Below, piece after piece: positions 45,009 through 54,261 of a stretch of DNA of 64,000 nt. The first letter of the stretch is position 1; every line of letters starts with the position of its first letter. Source of the stretch: Stieleria varia (GTDB taxonomy: Bacteria > Planctomycetota > Planctomycetia > Pirellulales > Pirellulaceae); contig NZ_CP151726.1 of NCBI RefSeq assembly GCF_038443385.1, positions 6,448,001 to 6,512,000 on the forward strand, given 5' to 3'. The translations under genes were made by a program, and so were the position numbers. Below the pieces are notes generated by a model. It had not been told where the DNA came from. It did no database searches and saw only the letters and a program-made list of their open reading frames with translations.

Positions 45009-46619
45009 CTAGTGATTGAATTGAAATTCTGCCGCTGTGATCAGTGACCACAGTACGTGTGTGAGAGCAACCGGCAGCGAGTCGCTTCTTTCCTCCAAGA
45101 AGGAAACCACTGCCTCCCGTTCGTCATCGTCGGGGCTCCGACAGTATGCTGCCTGAAACAACGCGTCCACGCGATCGGCATTCGATGACATTTCACAAAC
45201 CCGGTGAATCAGATGCTGGTCTTCGTTGCTGGCAGCCAGGTATTCAGCCAAACCGCTGCCGTTGGAGTAGAACAAGGCATCATCGACGCCGACGACTGTT
45301 TCATCCGGCAAGACATCGCCGATCTGTTGGCGGAATTGACCTACCAAGCCGGCATCATTCTGAAACGAGCCACGTGCAACCAATTGGATGGACCTCGCGA
45401 GTTGCTCACCCGTCAGAGGACGCTCCAGGTACCAAGCAAACGATGCAGGATCATCGACACCTTGAGGACGCAACGATTGCAACTGGTAGGCTTCACTGAG
45501 CACCATCATCCGCACCATACGTCGGATCGCGTATCCGTTTTCTGCAAAATCCTTTGCCAGCCAGTCCAGCAACTCGGGGTGACTCGGTAAATGAGTGCTG
45601 TCCATCTCATCATAGGGATGCACGATTCCGCGCCCCATCACGATCGCCCACAAGCGGTTGACCATCGCGCGGGCCAAGTTCGGATGGTCATTGAGCACTT
45701 CCTCGACAAAACGCTCTCGCCGCGAAAACTTTGGGATGCGAGGTGCACCGTCGACCGTTGACGCGAGATACAACTCGTCGGAGTCCTCTTGCTTTGCGTC
45801 AGCGGCCGGTCGGGGCTCGTCTACGGTCTCCGCCCCGAGAAACTTCAGCAGGTTGGGGCTGCTGCTGCCGTGGATATCTGCAAAATCGGAGAAGCCGCCG
45901 ATCGCGGACTCTGCGATCGCCGGTCCTCGTTTGGAGTCAGTGTTCTTTCCGCGATTGAAGAATGCTACCAAGCCCCAATAGTGTGCTTGCTCGATCTCGT
46001 CCGCGGACATGTGATCATGGCACTGGGCGCACTCGATGCGAACACCAAAGAATGCTGGTGCCACGGCTTCGGCGATCGCTTGATGATTGTCCTTGCGTTC
46101 GTAGAGAAACCAAACCGAACCTTTCCGGTCTTGGTCGTTCGGGCGTGCCAGCAGAATCTCTGCGGCAACCTCGTTCCAAGCTCGATCGTCTCGAAAAACA
46201 GTTTCCAGGTAGGCTCGCCAACCGGTATCAACACGTCGACTGTACTTCCGCTCCTCCGTCCTGCCCATCAACAAGGTGTCAAAGACATCGGCAAAGTGTT
46301 GCACGTGGTCTTCACTGGCCAGCAGCACGTCCACCAAGGCCGACCGTTTGTCGTCACGACCGTCGGCGACAAAATTCTCGACCTCTGTCTGCGTGGGAAC
46401 GCGACCGACCAAATCCAGGTGAACACGGCGAACGAATTCTAGATCGTTGCACTTTCCCGCTGGCTGGATCTCGTGCTGCGTCCAACCATCGGCGATGAAG
46501 CGGTTGACTTGAGCGACTGCATCGTCCGGCGTTGATATCGTGTCACCAGCGACAAGTGTCGTCGCAAACAGGCACGCAATGAGTGTGACCGAGCAAAACG
46601 GGATTGGAGAGGTCGGCAT
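45009..46619 (-). CDS. DUF1549/DUF1553 protein
   Basis: A 536-residue exported protein. After a signal peptide (to about 26) comes DUF1549 (FVRRVHLDLVGRVPTQTEVE; heme-like motif ECAQCHDH). DUF1553 follows (RRERFVEEVLNDHPNLARAM, NRLWAIVMGRGIVHP, RRMVRMMVLSEAYQLQS, ADRVDALFQAAYCRSPDDDE). It lacks the N-terminal cytochrome domain of the related gene at 48505. The start at 46619 gives a leader-like N-terminus; an ATG 45 bases upstream adds Pro/Arg-rich residues and is less likely. It pairs with DUF1501 in the next gene across the duplicated repeat. Its function is unknown, but these families always occur together. Confidence 0.88.
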   Translation of the reverse strand: MPTSPIPFCSVTLIACLFATTLVAGDTISTPDDAVAQVNRFIADGWTQHEIQPAGKCNDLEFVRRVHLDLVGRVPTQTEVENFVADGRDDKRSALVDVLLASEDHVQHFADVFDTLLMGRTEERKYSRRVDTGWRAYLETVFRDDRAWNEVAAEILLARPNDQDRKGSVWFLYERKDNHQAIAEAVAPAFFGVRIECAQCHDHMSADEIEQAHYWGLVAFFNRGKNTDSKRGPAIAESAIGGFSDFADIHGSSSPNLLKFLGAETVDEPRPAADAKQEDSDELYLASTVDGAPRIPKFSRRERFVEEVLNDHPNLARAMVNRLWAIVMGRGIVHPYDEMDSTHLPSHPELLDWLAKDFAENGYAIRRMVRMMVLSEAYQLQSLRPQGVDDPASFAWYLERPLTGEQLARSIQLVARGSFQNDAGLVGQFRQQIGDVLPDETVVGVDDALFYSNGSGLAEYLAASNEDQHLIHRVCEMSSNADRVDALFQAAYCRSPDDDEREAVVSFLEERSDSLPVALTHVLWSLITAAEFQFNH

Positions 46620-46727
46620 AGGCGGGCGTTTTCTGACAGGCGGGGCACTGATTGAAATCAGCAAGTGCGGTCAACAGTATAATCGATTCTTGAGTTTGGA
46701 TCGACAATCCATTTACTGACGCACCCG

Positions 46728-46782
46728 GTAGTGGGATTCGCCAGAATTCCGCTCGGACAGGATTTCTGGCGAAATCCACTAC
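46728..46782. repeat. Palindromic intergenic repeat R5, copy 3
   Basis: Arms GTAGTGGGATTCGCCAGAAT and, on the other strand, GTAGTGGATTTCGCCAGAAA. It lies upstream of the DUF1549 start, so here it does not sit between convergent genes. Confidence 0.8.
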
Positions 46783-46852
46783 GCCACCTATTGATGAGGC
46801 GTCTCTTACGTGAGCAGCGTATGTCTCGTGCTGTGAGCATGAATGGACATTG

Positions 46853-46905
46853 ATTGGAAACGATGCAAATACCAGCACGAAGCGCAAGCGAGTGAATAAA
46901 ACGCC
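46853..46905. repeat. Half copy of palindromic repeat R4
   Basis: TGGAAACGATGCAAATACCA followed by CACGAAGCGCAAGCGAGTGA and AATAAAACGCC. It matches the 5' half of 25911-25994 and is cut off where R1 begins. Confidence 0.75.
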
Positions 46906-46915
46906 TGAGGCTCTC

Positions 46916-47077
46916 CCGGCGCAGCTGGTTGCCCCCAGTGAGCCTCAGGCGCTAGCCGTGGGCCTGAGGCGGATTGAGGTGCCGGCCCACGGCTAGCGCC
47001 TGAGGCTCACTCTGATTGCGATGCATGGGACAAAAACATGGACTGAAAAAACAATGTCAACGCCAAATTTTAAACAG
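46916..47077. repeat. Dispersed repeat R1, inverted copy B
   Basis: The reverse complement of R1, with one unit instead of three. It runs from CCGGCGCAGCTGG to CAATGTCAACGCC and ends near TTTTAAACAG. It is followed at about 47090-47129 by an R2 end fragment (GGCTAACCCCAAAATCAAGA), directly against the stop codon of the DUF1501 gene. Confidence 0.8.
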
Positions 47078-47125
47078 CCCAGGCTAACGCTGGACGGCTA
47101 ACCCCAAAATCAAGAATGGACGGTA

Positions 47126-48490
47126 CTAGGCGATCACGTCGTGAATCGTATTTCCGCCGATCACCAACGGTCGGTCGTTGCGGTCGTAGATTTCAGTGCC
47201 CGGATCGATCCCCAGCAACTGAAAGATCGTGGCCGCCAAGTCTTCGGGCTTGACCGGTTTCTCTTCGGGAAACTTCGCCCGCTCGTCCGATTTTCCGTAG
47301 ACGTAGCCGCCTTTGACGCCGCCGCCGGCAAGCAAGGCCGTGTAGCACTGGGGCCAGTGGTCGCGACTGAGATTCTTGTTGATCTCCGGAGTCCGCCCAA
47401 ACTCGCCCATCCAAACGACCAGCGTTTCGTCCAACAGGCCACGCTCCTCCAAATCATCCAGCAATGTCGGCAAGGTTTGATCCGTGATCGGCAACTGATA
47501 ATTGTTGACGATCTCGTACATCCGCGTGTTGTCGAATCCGTGAGTATCCCAACCGCCGTCGTTGACGCGTCGCCCGCCGATGCTGTCAGAAAAGTACACC
47601 GTGACGAACTTCACCCCCGATTCGACCAATCGGCGAGCCATCAAACAACTCTGTCCGTACGATGTTCGTCCATACCGGTCACGTACCGAATCGGGTTCCG
47701 AGGACAAATCGAACGCGTTGCGAACACGATCGGATGTCAACATGGAGATCGCTCGGTCGTAATAGTCGTCGAACCCGCGTGCTTCTGCCGAATACTCCAG
47801 CAGCCTTGATTGCTGATCGACTAATCTTTGCATCTCACGACGCCGATGCAATCGATCGATACTCAAGCCTTGTGGCAAACTCAATTCGGGCAGTCGAAAA
47901 TTCGCGTCATTGGGATCTTCCAAAAACAGCAGTGGATCATGCCGCTTGCCCAGAAAGCTTGCGTGCTGAGCGGGGACGATCGATCCGTCGCGGATCACAT
48001 GGGGATACGCCACGGAGGTCGGCATGCCATTGGTGCTCGGAGCCAAATGATCCACCACGCTGCCGTAGGCGGGAAACAGATCCAGCGAATCTCGCAAACG
48101 TTGATCATCACTGGGAGGCGCATGACCGCTCAACGCGTAGTAGCCGGCCGACGCGTGATTCTTCATGTTGTGCGTCATCGTCCGGATCAGCGAAACATGA
48201 TGCATTCGCTTTGCCATCTCAGGCAACAACTCACAAACCTGGATTCCATCTGCGCTCGATGAGATCGGCCGATAGGGACTTCGCACCGTATCGGGTGCGT
48301 TGGGTTTCATGTCGAAAGTATCGAGTTGGCTCGGGCCGCCCCACTGAAACAAAAAGATCACGGACTTGGCGTGTGGCTTGATCGTCCCTGCAGCGTCTTG
48401 GCCTGCCAAAATACGCGGCATGGTCAATCCGAGCATGCCGGCGCCACCGACACGCAAGGCGGAGCGACGGTTCAGCGAGAATGCGTTCAT
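47126..48490 (-). CDS. DUF1501 protein, Tat-exported (second module)
   Basis: A 454-residue DUF1501 protein. The leader is of the twin-arginine type (NRRSALRVGGAGMLGLT). Conserved blocks are FLFQWGGPSQLDTFDMKPN, WDTHGF, VVWMGEFGRTPEI, RDHWPQCYTALLAGGGVKGG and DPGTEIYDRNDRPLVIGG. It is distinct from the gene at 42917. A second ATG at 48508 overlaps the stop of the upstream DUF1549/1553 gene as ATGA, so coupling is likely. The ATG at 48490 is preferred because AAAGAAG lies upstream and the leader begins there. The fold is sulfatase-like without a catalytic Cys/Ser motif. The role is unknown. Confidence 0.9.
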   Translation of the reverse strand: MNAFSLNRRSALRVGGAGMLGLTMPRILAGQDAAGTIKPHAKSVIFLFQWGGPSQLDTFDMKPNAPDTVRSPYRPISSSADGIQVCELLPEMAKRMHHVSLIRTMTHNMKNHASAGYYALSGHAPPSDDQRLRDSLDLFPAYGSVVDHLAPSTNGMPTSVAYPHVIRDGSIVPAQHASFLGKRHDPLLFLEDPNDANFRLPELSLPQGLSIDRLHRRREMQRLVDQQSRLLEYSAEARGFDDYYDRAISMLTSDRVRNAFDLSSEPDSVRDRYGRTSYGQSCLMARRLVESGVKFVTVYFSDSIGGRRVNDGGWDTHGFDNTRMYEIVNNYQLPITDQTLPTLLDDLEERGLLDETLVVWMGEFGRTPEINKNLSRDHWPQCYTALLAGGGVKGGYVYGKSDERAKFPEEKPVKPEDLAATIFQLLGIDPGTEIYDRNDRPLVIGGNTIHDVIA

Positions 48491-48504
48491 TGGACATGCT
48501 TCTT

Positions 48505-50736
48505 TCATCGGCGGAACAAGAACTCCTTCGCATTGAGCAACGCCCATGCGATGTCTTCGATTGCGACTCGACGGTTTCCGCTGGACGCTGAAATGACTCC
48601 CAACGATGCGGACTCCTCCGACGCATTGGGAGGACGCGAGAGCGCGGACCAGTACAACTCCTGGACGACTTCCACATCCGTCATCGAAGACTCGGCCAAC
48701 GTTGCCAATCGATTCTCCGGTGCAGTGATCCGCTCGTTCAGTCCTTCACCGATCAGTGCAAAGACTTGCTTGAGTGTCGTTTCGTTGGACCGTTCGCAAT
48801 CGCACGCCATGATTCGGTCGGGCTTGCCAAACGTTTTCAAAAAGCGGTCGCCGGACCCCAGCGGTTTCTTCCTGGCTTGCTTGCTCAGTACGCCCGGAAT
48901 CTCGACCGCTCGTGTTCCATCGGGATATCCAAGGAAACCAGCAGAGGCTCCCAGCACGTCGCCTTGCATGTCCAACAGCACCTCCGCTGGCAACCGCCTG
49001 ACGTAGGCCCTGGAATAGCACGTTTGATCGTTCACATTGCTCTCGTTGGGCTCGGCGGAAAGTTGATAGGCTCGCGATTTCATGATCGTCGCGACCAAGT
49101 GACGGACATCGAAACCGCCACGAACCAGCTCGTGGGAAACAAACTGCATCAGCTCCGGATTGCTGGGCGGATTGGTCAAGCGAAAATCGTCGATCGGATC
49201 GACGATTCCCAACCCCATCAACTGGTACCAGATGAAGTTGGCTTGCGATTGAACAAACAATTCGTTTTCTGGAGACGTCAACCAATCGGCCAAGGCTGAC
49301 AATCGGTCTCCCTTGGCTTCGTCGGGCAATATATCCCCACCGAGAAACTTAGGCGGGGCGACTTCGTTGGTGGTCGGATTGCGAACTTCCTTTTGCTTGG
49401 AAACCATCACCGTTTGGTCGCCGGCAAACTCGTTCTTGTCGAGCCCATCCTGGCGTTTGTTCTCGCCGATTTCATAATCGAGCTGAGAGAACAGCGATGA
49501 CCACTCGTAGTAATCGTCTTGCGTCCAGCGATCGAACGGATGATTGTGACACTTCGCGCACTGCAATCGCGTTCCCAAAAAGAGCCTCGCGGTGGTTTCG
49601 CCACGTGTCGATGGATCACGATTGGCGCGGTAGTAGTTTGCCGCGGGATCATTGAAGGTGCTGCCGGTTCCCGTGACCAGTTCGCGGACAAATTGATCGA
49701 TCGGCCTGCCCGATGCGAGCCCATCGCGAATCCACTCGTGGAAGACCTGAACGCCCTGGGTGTCCAATACCTTCTCTTCCGCACGCAGTACATCGGCCCA
49801 CTTCAACGCCCAGTAGTCAGCAAACTCCGGACGAGCCAGCAGTGAATCGATCAGTTGATCGCGTTTGTCGGGATCGGGGTCCGCGACGAACTCGCGAGAT
49901 TCCGCTGCGAGGGGCAAGCGTCCGATCGCGTCCAGGTAGGCTCGACGAACAAAAGTCGAATCGTCACAGAGTGGTGACGGGTTGATGCGCAATCGTTTCA
50001 GCTTTGCAAACACGTGATCATCGATTTCATTGAACGAATCGGGATCGTCCCAAACGAAATCTTGCCGTTTCTCAGTGAAAGCGATCGAGACCGGCAATTG
50101 CAAGTGCAAGTAGCGAACGATCAAAGTCGTCTCGCCATATTTCAATCGTGAAACAACGCCGTGGGCATCCACTTCCGCATTCAAGTTCGATAATTCATAG
50201 CACGCCGTGTCGGTCACATCCCGGAGAGAGCCATCGGAAAAGAGGGCTTCGACATGCACGCGGACTTGATCATCGGGCTCGACCACAATCGCTTCGGTCG
50301 GCGTCACTCTCAGCTGTGTCAACTTGATCGCCTCGGGTGACGGGGCAGATGCGCCGTCTGCGATCCACCGGATCAGCAATGCGTAGGCGTCTGACCCGGT
50401 ATCAATACGAATGCCGCCTCGATGGGCGACGTTGCCGGTGGCTTTCTGCAGAATCAGACTCTGTTCGGGGGCCGCCAAGTTGACTCGGCGTCCTCGCGCG
50501 GAAACGACGAGGGAGTGATAGTCAAACTCCGGGTCTTGACCTCGCAGAGAAAGCTTCAGTCCGCCCTTGCCGTTGAGATTACCGTGGCAAGTCCCCAGGT
50601 TGCAGCCGGCTTTGGAAATCACCGGCATCACATCGACGGTGAATTCAGGCGACGCTGCCCGTACAGCACGGCAGCACCAACCACTCACGACGAGAGACGA
50701 CGCGACGAGCATCAATACGATGAAGCGTGATTTCAT
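48505..50736 (-). CDS. DUF1549/DUF1553 protein with N-terminal heme-like and Ig-like domains
   Basis: A 743-residue exported protein. After the signal peptide (to about 28) is a CX4CH heme-like site (GCNLGTCHG at about residues 43-51) with the planctomycete pattern GGLKLSLRGQDPEFDYHS. Then comes a Big2/Ig-like region (about 150-220), DUF1549 with CAKCHNHPFDRW, and DUF1553 to the C-terminus. The start at 50736 is chosen because it places the leader at the N-terminus; a frame from 50856 adds 40 residues. It is the first gene of a two-gene operon with DUF1501. Function is unknown; a surface redox or degradation complex has been suggested for this pairing. Confidence 0.88.
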   Translation of the reverse strand: MKSRFIVLMLVASSLVVSGWCCRAVRAASPEFTVDVMPVISKAGCNLGTCHGNLNGKGGLKLSLRGQDPEFDYHSLVVSARGRRVNLAAPEQSLILQKATGNVAHRGGIRIDTGSDAYALLIRWIADGASAPSPEAIKLTQLRVTPTEAIVVEPDDQVRVHVEALFSDGSLRDVTDTACYELSNLNAEVDAHGVVSRLKYGETTLIVRYLHLQLPVSIAFTEKRQDFVWDDPDSFNEIDDHVFAKLKRLRINPSPLCDDSTFVRRAYLDAIGRLPLAAESREFVADPDPDKRDQLIDSLLARPEFADYWALKWADVLRAEEKVLDTQGVQVFHEWIRDGLASGRPIDQFVRELVTGTGSTFNDPAANYYRANRDPSTRGETTARLFLGTRLQCAKCHNHPFDRWTQDDYYEWSSLFSQLDYEIGENKRQDGLDKNEFAGDQTVMVSKQKEVRNPTTNEVAPPKFLGGDILPDEAKGDRLSALADWLTSPENELFVQSQANFIWYQLMGLGIVDPIDDFRLTNPPSNPELMQFVSHELVRGGFDVRHLVATIMKSRAYQLSAEPNESNVNDQTCYSRAYVRRLPAEVLLDMQGDVLGASAGFLGYPDGTRAVEIPGVLSKQARKKPLGSGDRFLKTFGKPDRIMACDCERSNETTLKQVFALIGEGLNERITAPENRLATLAESSMTDVEVVQELYWSALSRPPNASEESASLGVISASSGNRRVAIEDIAWALLNAKEFLFRR

Positions 50737-50870
50737 GAGGCGGGCGGGAAAGGCGGGCGAAGAAGGCGGGCAGGCGAGGTCGTCGGATGCCTCCAGTGTA
50801 ACGTAGTGGACGAGGTCACGAGTCCCTGAAGCGAAAACCGCGTCGTGCAATCGCAACCTCTCGCCCTACG

Positions 50871-50893
50871 GGAATTCTGGCGAATCCCATGAC
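50871..50893. repeat. Half copy of palindromic repeat R5
   Basis: GGAATTCTGGCGAATCCCAT plus GAC, identical in type to one arm of the R5 palindromes. The partner arm is missing. Confidence 0.6.
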
Positions 50894-50903
50894 GAGGGCT
50901 TGG

Positions 50904-51992
50904 TCATCGGGATGCTTTGAGAGTCGCGATTGTTTCGGCCAGCTTGGTTTGCTCTGCCGGATTATCGTCCAGCGGTGATTCAGCCATCGCGGGCAGCAGA
51001 TGGTCCCAGACGAGATTCAACACGCCTTGCAAATCTCGCGTGTTGGCGGTGAGCGCGACCACTGCGTCCTGCTCCGGCATGACGACGCAGAACTGGCCGT
51101 CTTTGCCGTCCCCCCGGAACGCTCCGTGACGACAACGCCAAAACTGAAATCCGTATCCTTGATCCCAATCTCGACTCGGATCGCTGCCGTTGGAAACCTG
51201 TTTGGTCGTCGCCAGATCGATCCAGGATTCGGGGATCAGCTGCTGACCGTTCCATTGGCCGCGTTGCAGGTACAACTGGCCAAACTTGGCGATGTCCTCC
51301 GTTCGCAAAAACAGACCGTATCCACCGATCGAGATTCCTTGCGGGCTCATGTCCCACTTTGGTTGTTCTATTCCCAGCGGTTGAAACAAACGCGTACTGA
51401 GGTAGTCATTGACTGTTTGTCCGGTGACCTTCTGAACGATCGCCGACAACATGTACGTCGCGGGCGTGTTGTATCGAAAATGGGTGCCCGGTTTGTGAGG
51501 CACGGGATGTGCCAGGAAGGTCTTGACCCAATGGACTTCCGGCGACAACTTGGGTTCATCCTGGTGTCCCGTCGACATGGTCAGCAAGTCACGCACCCGC
51601 ATCGACTTGAGGTAATTGGATGGCTCCGCGGGTGCGTCATCGGGAAAGAAACTCAAAACAAAGTCATCCACGCTCAGCTTGCCTTCAGCAACGGCAAGCC
51701 CGACTGCGGTCGACGTAAAACTCTTGCTGAGCGACCAAAGAATGTGCGGCTTCTCTGCGGACTCCGGTGACCACCACGCTTCCGCGATCACTTTGCCATG
51801 GCGGACGAGCATGAAACTGTGCATCGAATCGACTTTTGCGTCCGCCGCAACCACGAACTCGTGGATCGCCGACGTCGAAACACCTTGTGCCTCCGGCGTG
51901 CTGCGTGGCAACGCCGGCTCCTGGGCACAGGAGTGCGACGCAAACGCAGCCAGCGAGCAAACAACAAACGCAACGATCAAGGAGCTTTTCAT
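50904..51992 (-). CDS. Serine hydrolase, beta-lactamase class C type
   Basis: A 362-residue exported enzyme of the class C beta-lactamase/esterase superfamily. A signal peptide (to about 23) is followed by the SxxK catalytic box S87-L-S-K90 (ILWSLSKSFTS). The second motif is the aromatic Tyr region FRYNTPATYML, and RVRDLLTMSTGH is a typical family block. Family members include beta-lactamases, esterases and D-amino peptidases, so the substrate is open. The gene stands alone between the DUF1549 operon and a sulfatase. Start ATG at 51992. Confidence 0.85.
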   Translation of the reverse strand: MKSSLIVAFVVCSLAAFASHSCAQEPALPRSTPEAQGVSTSAIHEFVVAADAKVDSMHSFMLVRHGKVIAEAWWSPESAEKPHILWSLSKSFTSTAVGLAVAEGKLSVDDFVLSFFPDDAPAEPSNYLKSMRVRDLLTMSTGHQDEPKLSPEVHWVKTFLAHPVPHKPGTHFRYNTPATYMLSAIVQKVTGQTVNDYLSTRLFQPLGIEQPKWDMSPQGISIGGYGLFLRTEDIAKFGQLYLQRGQWNGQQLIPESWIDLATTKQVSNGSDPSRDWDQGYGFQFWRCRHGAFRGDGKDGQFCVVMPEQDAVVALTANTRDLQGVLNLVWDHLLPAMAESPLDDNPAEQTKLAETIATLKASR

Positions 51993-52194
51993 GGGACGTC
52001 AACCGGAGTGCGGGGCGTGAGATGCGAGGTAGGGTAAAGCAATCATAGCCGAACAGGAACGCAACGATTGGATCGTGTGTTTGGCCACCGGAATGCGGCA
52101 TCGTCAGTGACTCGACACCCGGTCGCAACCACCCGGTCGTGTGTTCGGTTACGATATCCATTGTTTTTCCGCCACGATTCTACAAGAAATTCAA

Positions 52195-54006
52195 ATGAAG
52201 TCATTGCGGTTCGTTCCCTCCAAGGCCATTTGCTTCGCGGTTGTCGCACAGTCTCTGATTGTTTTTCTGTCGCCAGGAATCGCAAGTTCCCAAGAAGCTG
52301 AGCAGCCCAACATCGTGTTCATCATGACGGATGATCAAGGCTACTGGGATACCGGCGTGACCGGCAATCCGCACATCGACACGCCGAACATGGATCGGAT
52401 CGCGACGTCGGGCGTGCAGCTCGATCGGTACTACGCCGCACCGGTCTGCGCTCCGACGCGTGCGGGAATCATGACGGGTAGGTACTACTTGCGGACCGGA
52501 CTCTACAACACTCGCTTTGGTGGGGATTCGCTGGGACTGGAGGAGATCACCGTTGCTCAGTTGCTGCATTCATCCGGTTACCGTACCGGATTGTTCGGCA
52601 AGTGGCACTTGGGCAAATACCCCGGCTATCAACCACAGGATCGTGGCTTTGACGAATTCTTTGGTCACTACCATGGGCACATCGAACGATACGAATTTCC
52701 CAACCAGGTGTACCACAACGGGCGACCGGTGGAAGCAAGAGGATACGTGAGTGATCTCTTTACCGATGCAGCAATCGACTTCATCGACCACGCTCACCAA
52801 AAACAGGATGGACCGTTTTTTTGTGCGTTGATGTACAACGCACCGCACTCACCGTTCTTGCTGGACACCTCACACTTCGGGCAACCCGAAGGGGACGTGA
52901 CGCTGACGAAGTACTTAGAACGTGGATTGCCGATTCGAGAGGCACGCATCTACGCGTTGGTTGAACGGGTGGATCAGAACATCGGCAGACTGTTGCAGCG
53001 ACTGGATGAACTTGGCATTTCCAATGACACGCTGGTTGTTTTCACGAGTGACAACGGCGGCGTGAGCAAGTTTTGGAAAGGCGGGATGAAGGGCAACAAG
53101 TCGGGCTCCTACGAGGGCGGTGTGCGGGCACCGTGTTTTGTCCGTTGGCCGAAACGCATCGCCCCCGGTCGCGTCGTCAACGCGCAGACTTCTCACGTCG
53201 ATTGGCTGCCGACATTTTGCGAGCTCGCCGGCGCTGAGCCGCCAAGTGACCGTCCCATTGATGGAAAAAGCCTCGTGTCGTTGTTCCGCGGCGAAGCGAC
53301 CGAGACACATCATCGATACGTCTATCACACCTGGGATCGTTACGTCCCCAATCCAGACAAACGTTGGGGGATCAGCGACGACCGATGGAAACTGTTGTGT
53401 CAATTGCCGTCAGGTGTGGAGCCTTCCAGGCTACGATGGCAACTCTATGATCTATCGGTCGATCCGGGAGAAACGAACAACCTGATCAAGGACCATCCCG
53501 CGGTCGTCGAGCGGTTGCGAAACGAGTTCGTACGTTGGTTTGAGGAAGTCACCCAAGGCCAAACTTATCAGCCCATCGCGATTCCGGTCGGAGCAGAGGA
53601 GCCAACCGAGATGGAGCCGAGTTGGGCAACCACATCGGGCGACAACATCGAGTACGTCTTTGACGGCTACGACTGGGACACGATCGAAAGCTGGCGATCT
53701 CCCGGCGAAACCGCTACTTGGCGTCTGCAAGTCAGCGAAGCGGGCAATTACCGCGTGCATCTGATCTACGGTTGTCGACCGGTTGATGCAGGAGGCCACG
53801 TGGAGTTGCGAGCCGGTGAGAGCAGCATTCGGCACCAAGTGATCGCGACAGCAACCGCGGATCAGTTCGAATCCCGTGATGTGGGCGAAATCGAGTTGTC
53901 GCGGGGACCGGTCGAATTCGCCGCCTCGGTAATCGATTGTCCGGGGACCGAGTTGATGCGACTGAATCGAGTCCGGCTGACGCGAGTGACTGAACCAACG
54001 CGATGA
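52195..54006 (+). CDS. Secreted sulfatase with C-terminal extension (CAPTR type)
   Basis: A 603-residue sulfatase. The leader ends near residue 32. The metal site is IMTDDQG. The formylglycine motif C85-A-P-T-R89 is canonical. Further typical blocks are GKWHLGKYPGYQPQDRGFDE, YNAPHSPFLLD and TSDNGGVSKFWKGGMKGNK. Residues beyond about 480 form an extra beta-rich domain (WRSPGETATWRLQVSEAGNY, HVELRAGESSIRHQVIA), probably carbohydrate-binding. The start at 52195 is chosen because it places the leader at the N-terminus. The domain suggests a polymeric sulfated glycan as substrate. No operon partner; it is divergent from the serine hydrolase. Confidence 0.92.
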   Translation: MKSLRFVPSKAICFAVVAQSLIVFLSPGIASSQEAEQPNIVFIMTDDQGYWDTGVTGNPHIDTPNMDRIATSGVQLDRYYAAPVCAPTRAGIMTGRYYLRTGLYNTRFGGDSLGLEEITVAQLLHSSGYRTGLFGKWHLGKYPGYQPQDRGFDEFFGHYHGHIERYEFPNQVYHNGRPVEARGYVSDLFTDAAIDFIDHAHQKQDGPFFCALMYNAPHSPFLLDTSHFGQPEGDVTLTKYLERGLPIREARIYALVERVDQNIGRLLQRLDELGISNDTLVVFTSDNGGVSKFWKGGMKGNKSGSYEGGVRAPCFVRWPKRIAPGRVVNAQTSHVDWLPTFCELAGAEPPSDRPIDGKSLVSLFRGEATETHHRYVYHTWDRYVPNPDKRWGISDDRWKLLCQLPSGVEPSRLRWQLYDLSVDPGETNNLIKDHPAVVERLRNEFVRWFEEVTQGQTYQPIAIPVGAEEPTEMEPSWATTSGDNIEYVFDGYDWDTIESWRSPGETATWRLQVSEAGNYRVHLIYGCRPVDAGGHVELRAGESSIRHQVIATATADQFESRDVGEIELSRGPVEFAASVIDCPGTELMRLNRVRLTRVTEPTR

Positions 54007-54018
54007 TGGTTTCTCACA

Positions 54019-54041
54019 TAGCCGCGTCTCTCCGAGACGCG
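54019..54041. repeat. Palindromic repeat R6, copy 2
   Basis: TAGCCGCGTCTCTCCGAGAC plus GCG, identical to 17642-17664. It lies just after the sulfatase stop codon. It is followed by a degenerate hairpin near GACGTGGAACGTCGAGCGAC. Confidence 0.7.
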
Positions 54042-54194
54042 AAATGGATTTCGTTGTGAACACGCAAGTCGTTGGCAGGCGATGCGGTTGCGCCGGCCAT
54101 CGACGTGGAACGTCGAGCGACTATCGCTCGCCCTTCGATTTCGATAGCGTAAACCGCGGTGCTCGTCAGGAGAGCCGATTCACTTACGGCTCAA

Positions 54195-54229
54195 TAAAAA
54201 ACGCCTCGTTGACCGGGGCCAACGAGGCG
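54195..54229 (-). terminator. Rho-independent terminator after BBP7-like gene
   Basis: On the minus strand the stem CGCCTCGTTG / CAACGAGGCG is followed by TTTTTT. It is located 32 bases after the stop of the 54262-56274 gene. Confidence 0.9.
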
Positions 54230-54261
54230 ATGAGAGTTTGACGCAGAAGCGTGCGGCTGTC

